Assembly: GCF_910592395.1 (NCBI RefSeq)
Contig: NC_088313.1
Span: 7,008,501-7,072,500, forward strand
Origin: Lineus longissimus
Taxonomy: Eukaryota; Nemertea; Pilidiophora; Heteronemertea; Lineidae
Direction: 5' to 3'
Length of the DNA: 64,000 nucleotides
Shown piece after piece: positions 36,101 to 45,500 of the stretch (the stretch's first letter is position 1; the number at the start of each line of letters is the position of its first letter). Under the pieces are notes generated by a model. That model was not told the origin of the DNA. It saw only the letters and a program-made list of their open reading frames with translations, and made no database searches. The position numbers were made by a program, and so were the translations under genes.

Positions 36101-36412
36101 TCATCATTATCCGAGGTGAGCACATGGTCCTGGACCAAGTGTAAAATGTGAAACAGTGAGCAGTAAAATTATACTTTTGTGCTTCAGGTCTGTTTGACGG
36201 GTTTGGAAATAGATGAGGACCATTTCAAGCAACTGCAGGAGCCTGTTTACAAAGAGCTTAAAGATGAAAAGGCAATGATATACCACACACGATCCTATGA
36301 CATGTTCATCAAGGAAGATCGTCATCACCTTATCAAAATCTTGTTAACTTTGGTCAAATTAGCCGACAATAGGTATTTGATGCATCTCCTTTACCCACAG
36401 GATAAGCTATGA
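24227..36412 (+). CDS. Multi-exon gene, paralog 1 of an unrecognised family
   Basis: Supported exons: 24227-24783, 30664-30798, 31007-31069, 31666-31777, 34889-35119, 36188-36412. A further exon near 31433-31547 is likely but its start is uncertain. Donors are GTAAGT or GTATGT except GTACTA after 31777. Junction phases are 2, 2, then 0 and 0 at the last two introns. Exon 1 starts ATGGCGTCTA, as does the paralog at 40172, and gives an acidic Ser-rich N-terminus followed by SAWRAMNAEDLGIFWCREMY. The 34889 exon has a Lys/Arg-rich nuclear-signal-like patch (PEKRRR) and an acidic run (SDDSDDDDEEED), followed by KLRGQ. The last exon has IYHTRSYDMF and ends LYPQDKL. No known domain is recognised. 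Nuclear localisation is an inference from the basic and acidic patches. Intron 1 carries pogo element 2 and a large foldback element. The middle exons need transcript evidence. Confidence 0.65.
24807..25235. mobile_element. 429-bp TIR element with 8-bp target duplication
   Basis: Ends of about 50 bp begin (G/C)GGTCATCCTAAA and contain tandem GCGTCCACC units, inverted at the right end. An exact GGCCAAGG flanks both sides (24799-24806 and 25236-25243). It lies 23 bp inside intron 1 from the splice donor of exon 1. No ORF of its own. An 8-bp duplication fits hAT or MULE-type elements. Confidence 0.82.
25296..25612. repeat. Small TIR repeat with TTTCGC(T/C)CC motifs
   Basis: The left TTTCGCTCCATAACTTTTTC and CGCCCCCAGTC are matched in inverse at about 25577-25611 (GACTGGGGGCGAAAAAGTCA..GAGCGAAATG), with arms of about 32 bp. 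TTTCGCC words recur at the left end. No target duplication recognised. Confidence 0.65.
26246..28899 (+). CDS. pogo-family transposase 2, intact except for one clean insertion
   Basis: Exon 1 is 26246-26471 (donor GTAAGT, phase 1). Exon 2 is 26621-27000, followed by a 1,146-bp insertion, and coding resumes at 28147-28899. With the insertion ignored the frame is open for about 452 residues with no other lesion. Domains are an N-terminal HTH (YTLREKVKLLADFH), a CENP-B-type second DNA-binding region (YPRKSHFTASNGWLSGF), and a DDE_1 catalytic core with Asp196 (NVDEVF), Asp315 (WDRCRVH) and Asp351 (AQPLD), followed by an acidic tail. The last two Asp are about 36 residues apart, in the range of the pogo DDD triad. 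The enzyme cuts at TIR ends and inserts at TA. As it stands, read-through into the insertion truncates the protein after the first catalytic Asp, so it is not functional unless the insertion is spliced out. Confidence 0.87.
27001..28146 (+). mobile_element. Terminal-hairpin (HINE-like) element, family A, copy A1
   Basis: The 5' end is a 10-bp hairpin, AGCTCACCTC / GAGGTGAGCT with a 6-base loop. A (GTC)n microsatellite follows, then three core modules of about 300 bp. A 3' GAGGTGAGC matches the inverse of the 5' repeat, and the terminal hairpin AATGGCC-CT-GGCCATT ends in TCATT. It is inserted after five T in a pogo exon with no target duplication; removal restores the frame. The architecture matches Helentron-associated non-autonomous elements. 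Confidence 0.85.
29594..30456. mobile_element. 863-bp foldback element with minisatellite arms (TU-like)
   Basis: The outer arms are tandem units of about 15 bp, (A)ATTCGTCCCCGG(A/G)(T/A)A, at 29600-29825 and inverted at 30240-30450. The inner arms are also inverted (TACCCTACTAGCTAGTTACC near 29947, and its inverse near 30120), leaving a short loop. Total inverted repeat is about 400 bp. Exact ATTCAGGAA (9 bp) flanks both ends (29585-29593 and 30457-30465). The design, tandem 15-bp repeats in the outer arm, is that described for sea urchin TU elements. The translated RGRIF repeats are not a protein. Confidence 0.88.
30664..30798 (+). CDS. Exon 2 of paralog 1
   Basis: Between a TTTTTTTCAG acceptor and a GTAAGT donor. 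It encodes NPGTLIFLQRFESILLRFLK.., which aligns with IPTYERLKTFLKTLKSVLKK.. of paralog 2 (41317-41457). Phase 2 at both ends in both genes. Confidence 0.7.
31007..31069 (+). CDS. Exon 3 of paralog 1
   Basis: Short exon, acceptor TCACTCACAG, donor GTATGT. It encodes LHSLPIARKRIQSLMKVVTY in the frame carried from exon 2. Confidence 0.55.
31433..31547 (+). CDS. Probable internal exon of paralog 1 (start uncertain)
   Basis: Open frame FLIGRYDFASTLGQLNPLVV.. ending ..EALWRM before a GTGAGC donor. The upstream AG (31432) is a weak acceptor. The GT leaves one base, whereas the next exon needs two. See the finding on junction phase. Confidence 0.4.
31666..31777 (+). CDS. Internal exon of paralog 1
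   Basis: Acceptor TTTTTTGTAG, donor GTACTA. It encodes PGDMQQMDIFGKKVTSTPDL..VATIAE, aligning with VIGEKRSFKMGGMNVLSIND..VTVAE of paralog 2 (46088-46211). Confidence 0.65.
31778..33324. other. Intronic, mostly unrecognised
   Basis: Large intron of paralog 1. It contains the repeat at 32548-32952. The remainder shows no structure I can name. Confidence 0.4.
32548..32952. repeat. MITE-like repeat rich in GAGGTT/AACCTC
   Basis: The left GCTCTGAAAAATGAGGTACC and the right CAAACCTCACTTCTTTTAG are loosely inverse. About ten GAGGTT or AACCTC words lie between, in both orientations, which would fold on itself. It resembles in style the CACTCTTA MITE at 21786. Confidence 0.45.
33325..34452 (+). mobile_element. 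Terminal-hairpin element fragment (5' truncated) with nested foldback
   Basis: It begins within a core module (TTTTTCAAGGTCACATTAGG) and ends GAGGTGAGCACATGGTCC-CT-GGATCATTCATT, the 3' terminal hairpin with one changed pair. Core phrases such as ATGGCCGCCAGGTGGCCAT recur. A foldback insertion occupies about 33633-34146. Confidence 0.7.
33633..34146. repeat. Foldback insertion, arms about 135 bp
   Basis: 33633-33770 (GTTTTGTCCAATGACCAAGT .. CAGCATGTTCTTCCATTCCA) is nearly the exact inverse of about 34020-34146. A core of about 240 bp separates them. It splits a terminal-hairpin core module. No clear target duplication. Confidence 0.8.
34453..34812 (+). mobile_element. Diverged terminal-hairpin element fragment
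   Basis: Core phrases GTGGCACGTTT and TTGAAACTTGGTA are present, and it ends GGTGAGCACAATTCCCCTGG, a decayed 3' end. It lies just upstream of the exon at 34889. Confidence 0.5.
34889..35119 (+). CDS. Acidic-patch exon of paralog 1
   Basis: Acceptor TTTTTATTAG, donor GTAAGT, phase 0 at both ends. It encodes VKKMPKIAGGPPEKRRR, an Asp/Glu run, then DKLRGQ and ..VLGLIIQGTN. The paralog exon at 46483-46791 has VKK, basic and acidic patches, SKLRGQ and MILGLTVEATL in the same order. Confidence 0.75.
35286..35538. mobile_element. 253-bp MITE with AAGGCCC(A/G)TCTCCATCA ends
   Basis: TIRs of about 55 bp, AAGGCCCATCTCCATCAGAG.. with CTCGTCGTTCGACGTTGC, are inverted at the right end (..GATGGAGACGGGCCTT). 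The centre has a second hairpin (TTGTCTGCAC / GTGCAGACAA). It lies in the intron before the last exon of paralog 1. No clear target duplication. Confidence 0.8.
35655..36137 (+). mobile_element. Terminal-hairpin element fragment
   Basis: Core phrases TTTTCAAGGTCAGTAACAAAGG and GGCTGCAAGGGGGCCATCTT are present. The 3' end GAGGTGAGCACATGGTCC-TGGACCA stops 50 bp before the last exon of paralog 1. Confidence 0.65.
36188..36412 (+). CDS. Last exon of paralog 1
   Basis: Acceptor GTGCTTCAG, phase 0. It encodes VCLTGLEIDEDHFKQLQEPV..IYHTRSYDMFIKED.. to a TGA stop. It aligns with VRLTCLEMDLDDLKKMQGKP..FYTKAYDMLKRDE.. of paralog 2 (51832-52047). Confidence 0.78.
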   Translation, partial: VCLTGLEIDEDHFKQLQEPVYKELKDEKAMIYHTRSYDMFIKEDRHHLIKILLTLVKLADNRYLMHLLYPQDKL

Positions 36413-36479
36413 ATAAAAATTTCGATGCTTGTTTTAGTTTTCTCTATAAAGTGCAAAGGTGGGAACAGTGCTGTATCGA

Positions 36480-37153
36480 TTTTGAGTCTGATCCAGAACC
36501 CAATACGGCTGCCAGATGGCAATCTCGCTTTTAAATTTTTCTTTACTTACTATGAACATGTTAGTCTTGTTATGATCTAAACCTCTTCTTATAATGAACT
36601 GAAAATTTACACTGTTATAAATTTGTCTCTGAATTTGGTATTTTTACTAATCAATTATGTTTGATGTAATGAATGAGTCTGAATGAACTAACATAGTGGA
36701 AGGTGTATTTCAAGCCACACTTACTCTACATGTATTTCTTGGAGAACCAGCATTACAGTCTTTGTTGCAATCAATAATGATGTGGGAGAGGAGCAATTAG
36801 GATACCAAAACCTATTTCAGAAGGGGGGTCTTTGAGCCAAATTATTGGGACATGAATTTGTACAAACACAAACTATAAGGAAAACGTTTTGGTGAAAACG
36901 TGGCACAACAGTACAAAATCTTTTCGATTTTTTTCGATGGGAGTCTGACGAAAAGTTCGCTACTCTGAAATTAATGATGGCATTGCAACCAAATTTAATG
37001 TATCTATGTACTCGTAACAGTATCCCCAGTTTTCAATGTAATCCGGTGACAAATATGGCCACTGCCATCTTGAATATTACACTCCCTAGACTGTTGAACA
37101 TACTGCATTGACATTTATTACGCGAGGTGAGCACAAGGTCCCTGGACCATTCA
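36480..37153 (+). mobile_element. Diverged terminal-hairpin element
   Basis: It starts within a core (ATACGGCTGCCAGATGGC) and ends GAGGTGAGCACAAGGTCC-CT-GGACCATTCATT. It is old, with many changes. Confidence 0.55.
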
Positions 37154-40054
37154 TTTTTCCAGAACAGGTCACATTTTCTGGTGCGGTTTTTTTTGTTAAT
37201 ACAGAATGACACAAAATAATTACAATCAAGGATGCCTATAATTGCATCAATACTTATAGAGGAAACTATTTTTCTCTTTTAACGTTTAACTTGCATTGTA
37301 GTATCGCTTTTTTGGTGACAGGGTATATCTACTGCATATGTATGTATATTGCCATGCCTTTTTGCTTCATTCCTATGATCATTTTATCTTTCACTCACTC
37401 CCTGGTGTCTGTGTTAACTGTATGTAATGTCTCTTTCAAGTTTAGTCTGTATTTCATTATGTGCTTGGTACACCTTTTTGGACGCTGACGATGAGCTAGT
37501 TGTCATTTCTAGAACATGGTACTGGGTATTAAAAATATGGCCACTTTTTTGTTTCTGTTTGAAAATGGTTTAAAAAGAGACCCAACATTTTTCCCATACA
37601 ATACATGTATCTTCCCTTTTTAATGAAAATGCCTTAAGATTATTTTAGCATTTGTTTTCTCAGTTTTGATACTTTTTGTTCACAAATTAGCATAAAGATT
37701 GTGTCTATCTAATGGCAGATTTTTTTGGGTTTTGAACCAGAATGATGCTAACATCAAAAGCTTCAGAAAGTGGCCAGAGAAAAGAGGATACAGTTAAGTT
37801 GATGAGCTGCCTAAGTTTACTTTGACAAAAAATGTTTGTAGAATTCAGAAGATGATTCAAGAAACCATGTCTAAATGTGCAACTGTTGTTACAAAGACAT
37901 TCACTGATCACTTTCTATCATAACTTGACTTGAAATAAACCCCATGACTCTAGCAAAGGTACACAAGTCTTTTTAACCAAAGATGGATGATCATGTTAAA
38001 GGAGTTTGCCCGGCTTTATGGCCCTGTTCAGTATGTCTCACTGATAGTGGCTCTGAGATGGAGAATGATTATGGATTTTTAGATTCGTTCAATTTAAAGC
38101 CAGTCCCCAGAATGCAGTATGGTATGAGAATGTGCAAACTCCAGCTTTTTTGTATGACCAGCTCATGATACAAGTCAGACCTTATCTACTTTATCTACAT
38201 GTATGTATAGAAATTTTAAAAAGAAACTGAAAAAAGTACCAAACAAATTAAGTGATTTGCGAATGAAATATTCACATTATGCTGACAACTGCATTGAATT
38301 TGGTGTATTAGCTTGTGAGTGATCATACATGTTTGAATAGGTGTTGATAATTCACACAAGCTGGTACATTTTAATTTTTTTAGACATTGATATTACTATA
38401 ATGCACATCAAACATAAGATTTTATTGTCTTATGCTACCAGGTGATTTGACATTGTTGTTGTTGAAAACATTTTGTGTATCGATCTCGTACTTTTTCACA
38501 GTTTAGGAGATCATTAATATGTTTTGTGTATTTTGTTTATTTTTACTTGCATGCATAAAAGTTACATTCACAGGCAGCAAAAAAGGAAATGATTGAAATT
38601 AGGCCTATTGGTACAGGATTGTCGAAGTGCTAATGCAATTTCTTGAACTAAAATGACTGCAAATATTTATGGGTTTATAGCACAATGTTAACACGAAGTT
38701 GTTTAGGCGAAAGGACTGTGCCATTTCGCAATGGAATCATGGGATTGCCCTCTCCCAATACCATGGCTGGTCGATCAAGTTAATTTTCAGTTCGCAATCC
38801 CTTGATTCAAATCATCATATAACACACTACAGTTCATTTTAAGAACACTGACGTTCATATTTTGAATACAATGCAACTGAATTGCGTTCTACATGTAGGT
38901 CACTTTTAGTTTTTGATTGCATTATTAAGTATGTATGTACATTTTATGTGCTTTTTTACAAGGAAACTGAATTATATGCCAAAATGTTTAGCTGCCTGGT
39001 ACGCAATGGGCCATCTACCGATAATGCTAATTGCTGAATGGACTTGAGTATATTAAAGTATACCCGTGTTAATTCTTGAGGAGAGACCAAGCTAATATTC
39101 TGTTGTGTTCAGAAAGTGTCATTTGGCTGTTAAATACTAGTATTCAATTGTAAGAAATAAATTATGGTACTGATTCAAATATTTGTTTTCGTAATTAATT
39201 TGTTTTTGCTCCGGAGCAGTGATCTCTTAAGCTAAGGTTAATTGACTGTTAACTTGCAGACTTTTTTGGGATGTGACCTAGCAAAAGCATTCCTTTTATT
39301 CCAAGTCAAAAGGGTCCATGTCCATGATCTGTGGTGCACAAGAGGAAAAGTCTGCACAGTATAGCCTGAGGAAATGCCCACTTAGCCAAACAAAGGGTTG
39401 TTTAACAACCTAGTCCTCGGGCCCTTAACACAGGAGTCAAGCATCTTAATCGATTTAGAATGGTCTGCCATGTAAACAGGCACGATGACTCTGGTTTGGT
39501 TCGATGTGGCCTGAGTGAAAAGTGCGTGGACCCTTTCTGCTTTGGTTTTCCTTCTCCATATATCACAGTTTCATATCCTGGTTGTGACTCTGTCCTCAAA
39601 ATACCAATTTAGGATAATAGAACAGTACGGAATCATAATTCGGTTGTCTACATAACTCGTTAGTGAGTGTAATGACGTATAATAGATCGAGCCCAAATAA
39701 TGATGAAGAATCAGATTGGTGACTGTCAGATGATTAATCATTGCAGCCTAAGGAAGTTACATATACAGAGCACAACCAGAGTCTCTGGTCTTTGGCACAA
39801 CCAAATGTAAGGTTAATTTTCAATATGCGTATATAGAACCAGAGTCTTTCTACACAAAGGCTCTGATAGAACCTTGGCGGTAATAATACTCGGTACTGTT
39901 TTCAAGGTAGTCAAATTGTTCTGGCTGAGTGGTGAACAAAAGAACAATTTAAAATAAATTGCCTTGGGCAAAAAATCCATTGGAGTCATGTAGTATAGAG
40001 ACGTCAATATTCCCAATTCATTAAAAATGTAGGCCCACCGAACTCACGTCCGAT
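37154..40054. other. Region between the two paralogs, nothing recognised
   Basis: AT-rich DNA with short unsupported ORFs. No TIR, hairpin or coding homology recognised. The downstream end (about 39800-40171) should hold the promoter of paralog 2. Confidence 0.4.
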
Positions 40055-40171
40055 TTGCATTCATATTTCCCGCGCTTTCAACTTTTTCTTGACGTCACTT
40101 TATTAGCCGGCCACAGAACGCAGTTTCTGACATTCATTGAACATGCAATCACATCGCTGAACAAAACCAAC

Positions 40172-40598
40172 ATGGCGTCTATAGATGGAATGGTGGTGGA
40201 ACTTGCTGAAGATGGGGGAAATTCGCCGTCTTCATGGGGTTCCCAAGGCTCTGAGGCGAGTTCAATACAATCTCCAGCAGTCCGGGCGTCACCTCTAAGG
40301 AAGGAATTAGCGAACGGTAGCAACTGGACCGAGCAAGATCTCAATAAATTCGGTATACAGTACAGCCGGAAAAAACCAGAGGATATTTTCGAGATTATCA
40401 AGCCTTATATTCCTTCTACACTTCGTCAGCCCAGCGAAAACCTTTGGGATAAAAAACTCAACGATGGTCTCCCTAACCATTCCACACATATCGAACTACT
40501 GCAAGATGGTTACCGATTGGCACTGGATTTCGACGTTGACTCTTTCGAGCTCCTGAAACTGATCGAACTTAGCCAGAATGCTTGCCAGGCTGAACGCA
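40172..40598 (+). CDS. Exon 1 of paralog 2
   Basis: Open from ATG to GTGAGT at 40599. The upstream in-frame ATG at 40055 exists, but 40172 matches the start of paralog 1. The GT leaves one base, while exon 2 needs two. Confidence 0.6.
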
Positions 40599-42499
40599 GT
40601 GAGTGAAGCCTTTTTGATCAGCCAGAGGCTGATGAATCAGATTTCAGATCACTGAAGCAGAAAGTGTTCTTCAGAGAAAGAGAACTGCAGCTGTTAATTC
40701 TCTGAAGATAGCGTGGTGAGTATTCATTTGACTGATAGACAAAAATCATCATGAAAATTGGGCCAAATCGGCAAGTTTACCCAGGACCAACCTGGGTAAA
40801 GACTACCACGCAGTTTGAAATTCCATGAATTTGCGCACTTTTCCAACCAGCGGTCGAGGTTCCTGAAAATGGTACGTGACTTGTGTTACTGCACAGGGTC
40901 TAGCGTTATTTGAACTCGGTCCCATCATTTCGAGATGGTCATTTCACATCTAAAGGTAGGGAAATAAAAAAGGAAACTATAATAGTGGAGATCGTGGATG
41001 GAAAAAACTCTGTGAGGGGCAAAACTGGACCCGAAAGTGGAGCGGCGAGCCAGGAATGAGTTTCATGAACCTCGAACGCAGGTTGGAAAAGTGCACGCAA
41101 TTCAAACTGTGTGGTCTAAAAGTAAAGTTTACCCAGGAACCCTGGGTAACTTTTAGTCTTCTGACCCAGGTTGGTCCTGGGTAAACTTTAGTCTTACCAA
41201 GGACGACATCTACCGATTCGAAATAGGAATGGGGTCAGTTCACGCCATGTAATCTGCTTTTTACCCTATGTCATGTCTGTCCAGCTGTGGCGTTTACATG
41301 TATTTCTTTTTTTCAGGATTCCAACGTATGAACGACTAAAGACCTTCCTTAAAACCCTCAAGTCTGTCCTGAAAAAAGCTGTCAACTCGCAAATAAATGA
41401 AGGTACATTTGTGGACCTGTTCCAAGTTTTTGCTGGAATGTTTCTAGTACAATTTAAGTAAGTGTTCACCTTTTTCTTTTCCTTCATGCATCTTCAAACA
41501 TGTCACAGGGCATGGGTTTACTCTGTACATGTGGTACATCAATACTTTGTGAGAAAGAGGTTTGCTGATAATGCTGTGAATCAGACCTGGCAGATGCATA
41601 GTTGCAGTACATTGGAGCAACGTAGAAAAGCATTGCATGAAGTTTCTATTGTTTGCCACTTGGTGGTGATTCTGCTGAGAGAGAAGTTTCATACCAGAGT
41701 TTTTAAAAAAACATTATTGTATCTATCTAAAAGGATAATCGAATACTGGGAACAGTCAAGTTTGCAAGGCTAGCTCTCCTACATTTTTTAAAAAAGTTCT
41801 GCATGTATGTAGTTCTCACCTTTTTGGCTCACTGTAGGGGAGTCTATACCGCAGTGTCCGTCGTCGTCGTCCGTCGTCGTCGTCGTCGTCTCCTGTGGCA
41901 CGTTTCTAAACCGCTCGGGCTATAACTTGAAACTTTGTACACATGACCCCCTAGGTCATGTGAACCCTGACACTGAATTTCGGTCCAATCTGATTCTCAA
42001 CTTGCCCACCACCAGGGGGCCAAATGTGGATATCTAAAAAGTGTGATATCTCGCTTATTGATGACTGGTTTTCGATTAAACTTTTGTGGTAGGTACTCAT
42101 AGCAAGGATATATGTGCATCATATATCTTACGGGTTTTTAATTTGACCTACTTTTCAATTCAAGGTCACAGAGGTCAAATGGCATAAATCGCCATTTCAG
42201 TGTAAGTATGGCACGTTTCTCAATCCGTCACATCTATGAACTTGAAACTTGGTACATATAACCCCCTCAATCAGATAATCTCTGGTGCCGAATTTCTGTC
42301 CGATCTAATTCTCAACTTGGTCACCAGGGGGCCAAATGTGGATACCTAAAAAGTGTGTTATCTCGCTTATCAATGACTTGTTTTCGATAAAACTTTTGCG
42401 GTAGGTACTCATAGCAAGGATACATCATATTTTTTCATACAGGTTTTTAGCTCACCTCTTAGCAGAGGTGAGCTTATCCCATACCGTGGCGTCCGTCGT

Positions 42500-42552
<53 letters not shown>

Positions 42553-45500
42553 CGTCGTCCGTTAGCAGGGCACGTTTCGTAACTGTTAGAGCTATTGAGT
42601 TGAAACTTGGTACACATGTACCCCTATGTAATGACACCTGGGAGACCAAGTTTCGGTCCGATTCGTTTCATGGTTTGGCCACCAGGGGGCCAAACGTTAA
42701 AAGTGAAAATATGCAATATCTCCCTTAATAGTAGTCGGGAAATTTTGAAAAAAATATGGTAGGTACTTCTAGCAAAGGTGCATCATATATCCTCCGGGTT
42801 TTTGATTTGACCTCCTTTTCAAGGTCACAGAGGTCAAATGGTGTAAATTAGCTGTTGGGATGTAACGGTGGCACGTTTCTAAACTGCAATGACTATTGAT
42901 ACCAAATTTGGTACACATTTACCCCTTAGTCAGGTGATCTCAGGGACCAAAGTTTGGTCCAATATGATTCACCACTTGACCACCAGGGGGCAAAATCCAA
43001 AAACCTTAAAAATGTGATTATTCCTTAACTTCTTGCCCGATTGCCACCAATTTGATATCATGGGTACATCTAACCACCATACAGTATATGTCACACAGGT
43101 TTTTAATTTGACCTTCTTGTCAAGGTCACAGAGGTCAAATGGCGTAAATTCGCCGTCAGGCCGTAACTATGGCATGTTTCTTAACTGCAATGACTATTGA
43201 TCACAAATTAAGTACACATGTACCCCTTGGTCAGGTGATCTCAGGTACCGAAGTTTGGTGCGATCTGATTTGCCGTTTGGCCTCCAGGGAGGGGGCCAAA
43301 TCCTAAATTCTTTAAAATGCCATTATTCCTAGTAATGACTTGCCCGATTGGCACCAATTTTATATCATAGGTACATCTAATTCTAACATCCATTCAATGT
43401 GTCACCCGGGTCTTCTTTGATTTGACCTACTTTTCAAGGTCACAGAGGTCGAATGTACTGTAAATTTGCCATTTTGGGGAAATTGTAATTGCTTGGACCT
43501 ACATCAAACCTAACACTACATGACACAAGACCATGCTCTTTATCCATCTTTCCTCCACATGAGGTGAGCACAATGGCCCTGGCCATTTCATTTATTTGAC
43601 CTACTTTTCAAGGTCACAGAGGTCAAACGGTAAAAATTGTCTGTTGGAGTGTACATACATGTTACTTCGGCACGTTTCTTAACGACTGAAGTTATGAACC
43701 TGAAACTGGGTATACATGGCGGAATAGGTCAGATATAACCTCAGACAAAATGTCAGATAACACATTCCAGTCCAATCTGATTCTCAACTTGGCCACCTTG
43801 GGGGGGGGGCAAATCTGAAAGGTTAAAGAGTTGTGATTATTGCTTTACTTGCCCAATTGCCACCAGTCTCAGTGACTGCCTTTTGAGGCGCGCGATCGCG
43901 CCCGCGCACCATCGCGCGCCTCAATTTTTTTTAGGTGAATGAAACATCGCGCGCCTGCCCTTTAAAATGCATTAAAAAATTGCGCGCCTAAAAAATGATT
44001 GCGACGCAGTGGAAAGTGATGCTAATTACACAGGGGTCAGTAAGTCAGACATTTCAATTATCGAACTATTTTTGTGCTAAAGACTAGGCCATGATAGACA
44101 GAAATTATAGAAACCGGACGCGACTGCCGCAGGTGCACGAGCCGAGATGCAATATTCCCGCCGAAATTATATACTCAAGAGAAGACATACTATACCGGTA
44201 CTCCGACGTAAATCTCGCAGTTCTGGAAATATCTTTGCGGTAGTCTCGCGCGTACCGGATATATCCCATCAAGCTTTTCTCCTTCAGAGAAATACTGCGT
44301 TGCGCTCAAGTGCCTTATAAGGCTGTGAACAAAGTTAACGTTCGACCAATGAGAAAGCCACATTACCCTGCATACGAGGTTGGACGCGTGATCACTTAGT
44401 GACAAGTAAAAATAGAATCAGACCACATGTTTAGCTCACCTCTTAGCAGAGGTGAGCTTATCCCATACTGTGGCGTCCGTCGTCCGTCGTCGTCGTCGTC
44501 GTCGTCGTCCGTCGTCGTCCGTCGTCCGTTAGCAGGGCACGTTTCGTAACTGTTAGAGCTATTGAGTTAAAACCTGGTGCACATGTACCCTTATGTAATG
44601 ACACCTTGGAGACCAAGTTTCGGTCCGATTCGTTTCATGGTTTCATGGTTTGGCCACCAGGGGGCCAAACGTTAAAAGTGAACATATGCAATATCTCCCT
44701 TAATAGTAGTCGGGAAATTTTGAAAAAAATATGGTAGGTACTTCTAGCAAAGGTGCATCATATATCCTCCGGGTTTTTGATTTGACCTCCTTTTCAAGGT
44801 CACAGAGGTCAAATGGTGTATATTGGCCGTTAGGATGTAACGATGGCACGTTTCTAAACTGCAATGACTATTGATACCAAATTTGGTACACATTTACCCC
44901 TTAGTCAGGTGATCTCAGGGACCGAAGTTTGGTCCAATATGATTCACCACTTGACCACCAGGGGGCAAAATCCAAAAACCTTAAAAATGTGATTTTCCTT
45001 AACTTCTTGCCCGATTGCCACCAATTTGATATCATGGGTACATCTAACCACCATACAGTATATGTCACACAGGTTTTTAATTTGACCTTCTTGTCAAGGT
45101 CACAAAGGTCAAATGGCGTAAGTTCGCTGTAAGGCCGTAACTATGGCACGTTTCTTAACTGCAATGACTATTGATCAAAAATTAAGTACACATGTACCCC
45201 TTGGTCAGGTGATCTCAGGTACCGAAGTTTGGTGCGATCTGATTTGCCGTTTGGCCTCCAGGGAGGGGGCCAAATCCTAAATTCTTCAAAATGCCATTAT
45301 TCCTAGTAATGACTTGCCCGATTGGCACCAATTTTATATCATAGGTACATCTAATTCTAACAACCATTCAATGTGTCACCCGGGTCTTCTTTGATTTGAC
45401 CTACTTTTCAAGGTCACAGAGGTCGAATGTTATGTAAATTGGCCATTTTGGGGAAATTATAATTGCTCGGACCTACATCAAACCTAACACTACATGTCAA

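Noticed and set aside
41509-41772. A separate small gene at this ORF
   Set aside because: It continues in frame from paralog 2 exon 2 through a plausible short intron, so I listed it as a possible exon instead.
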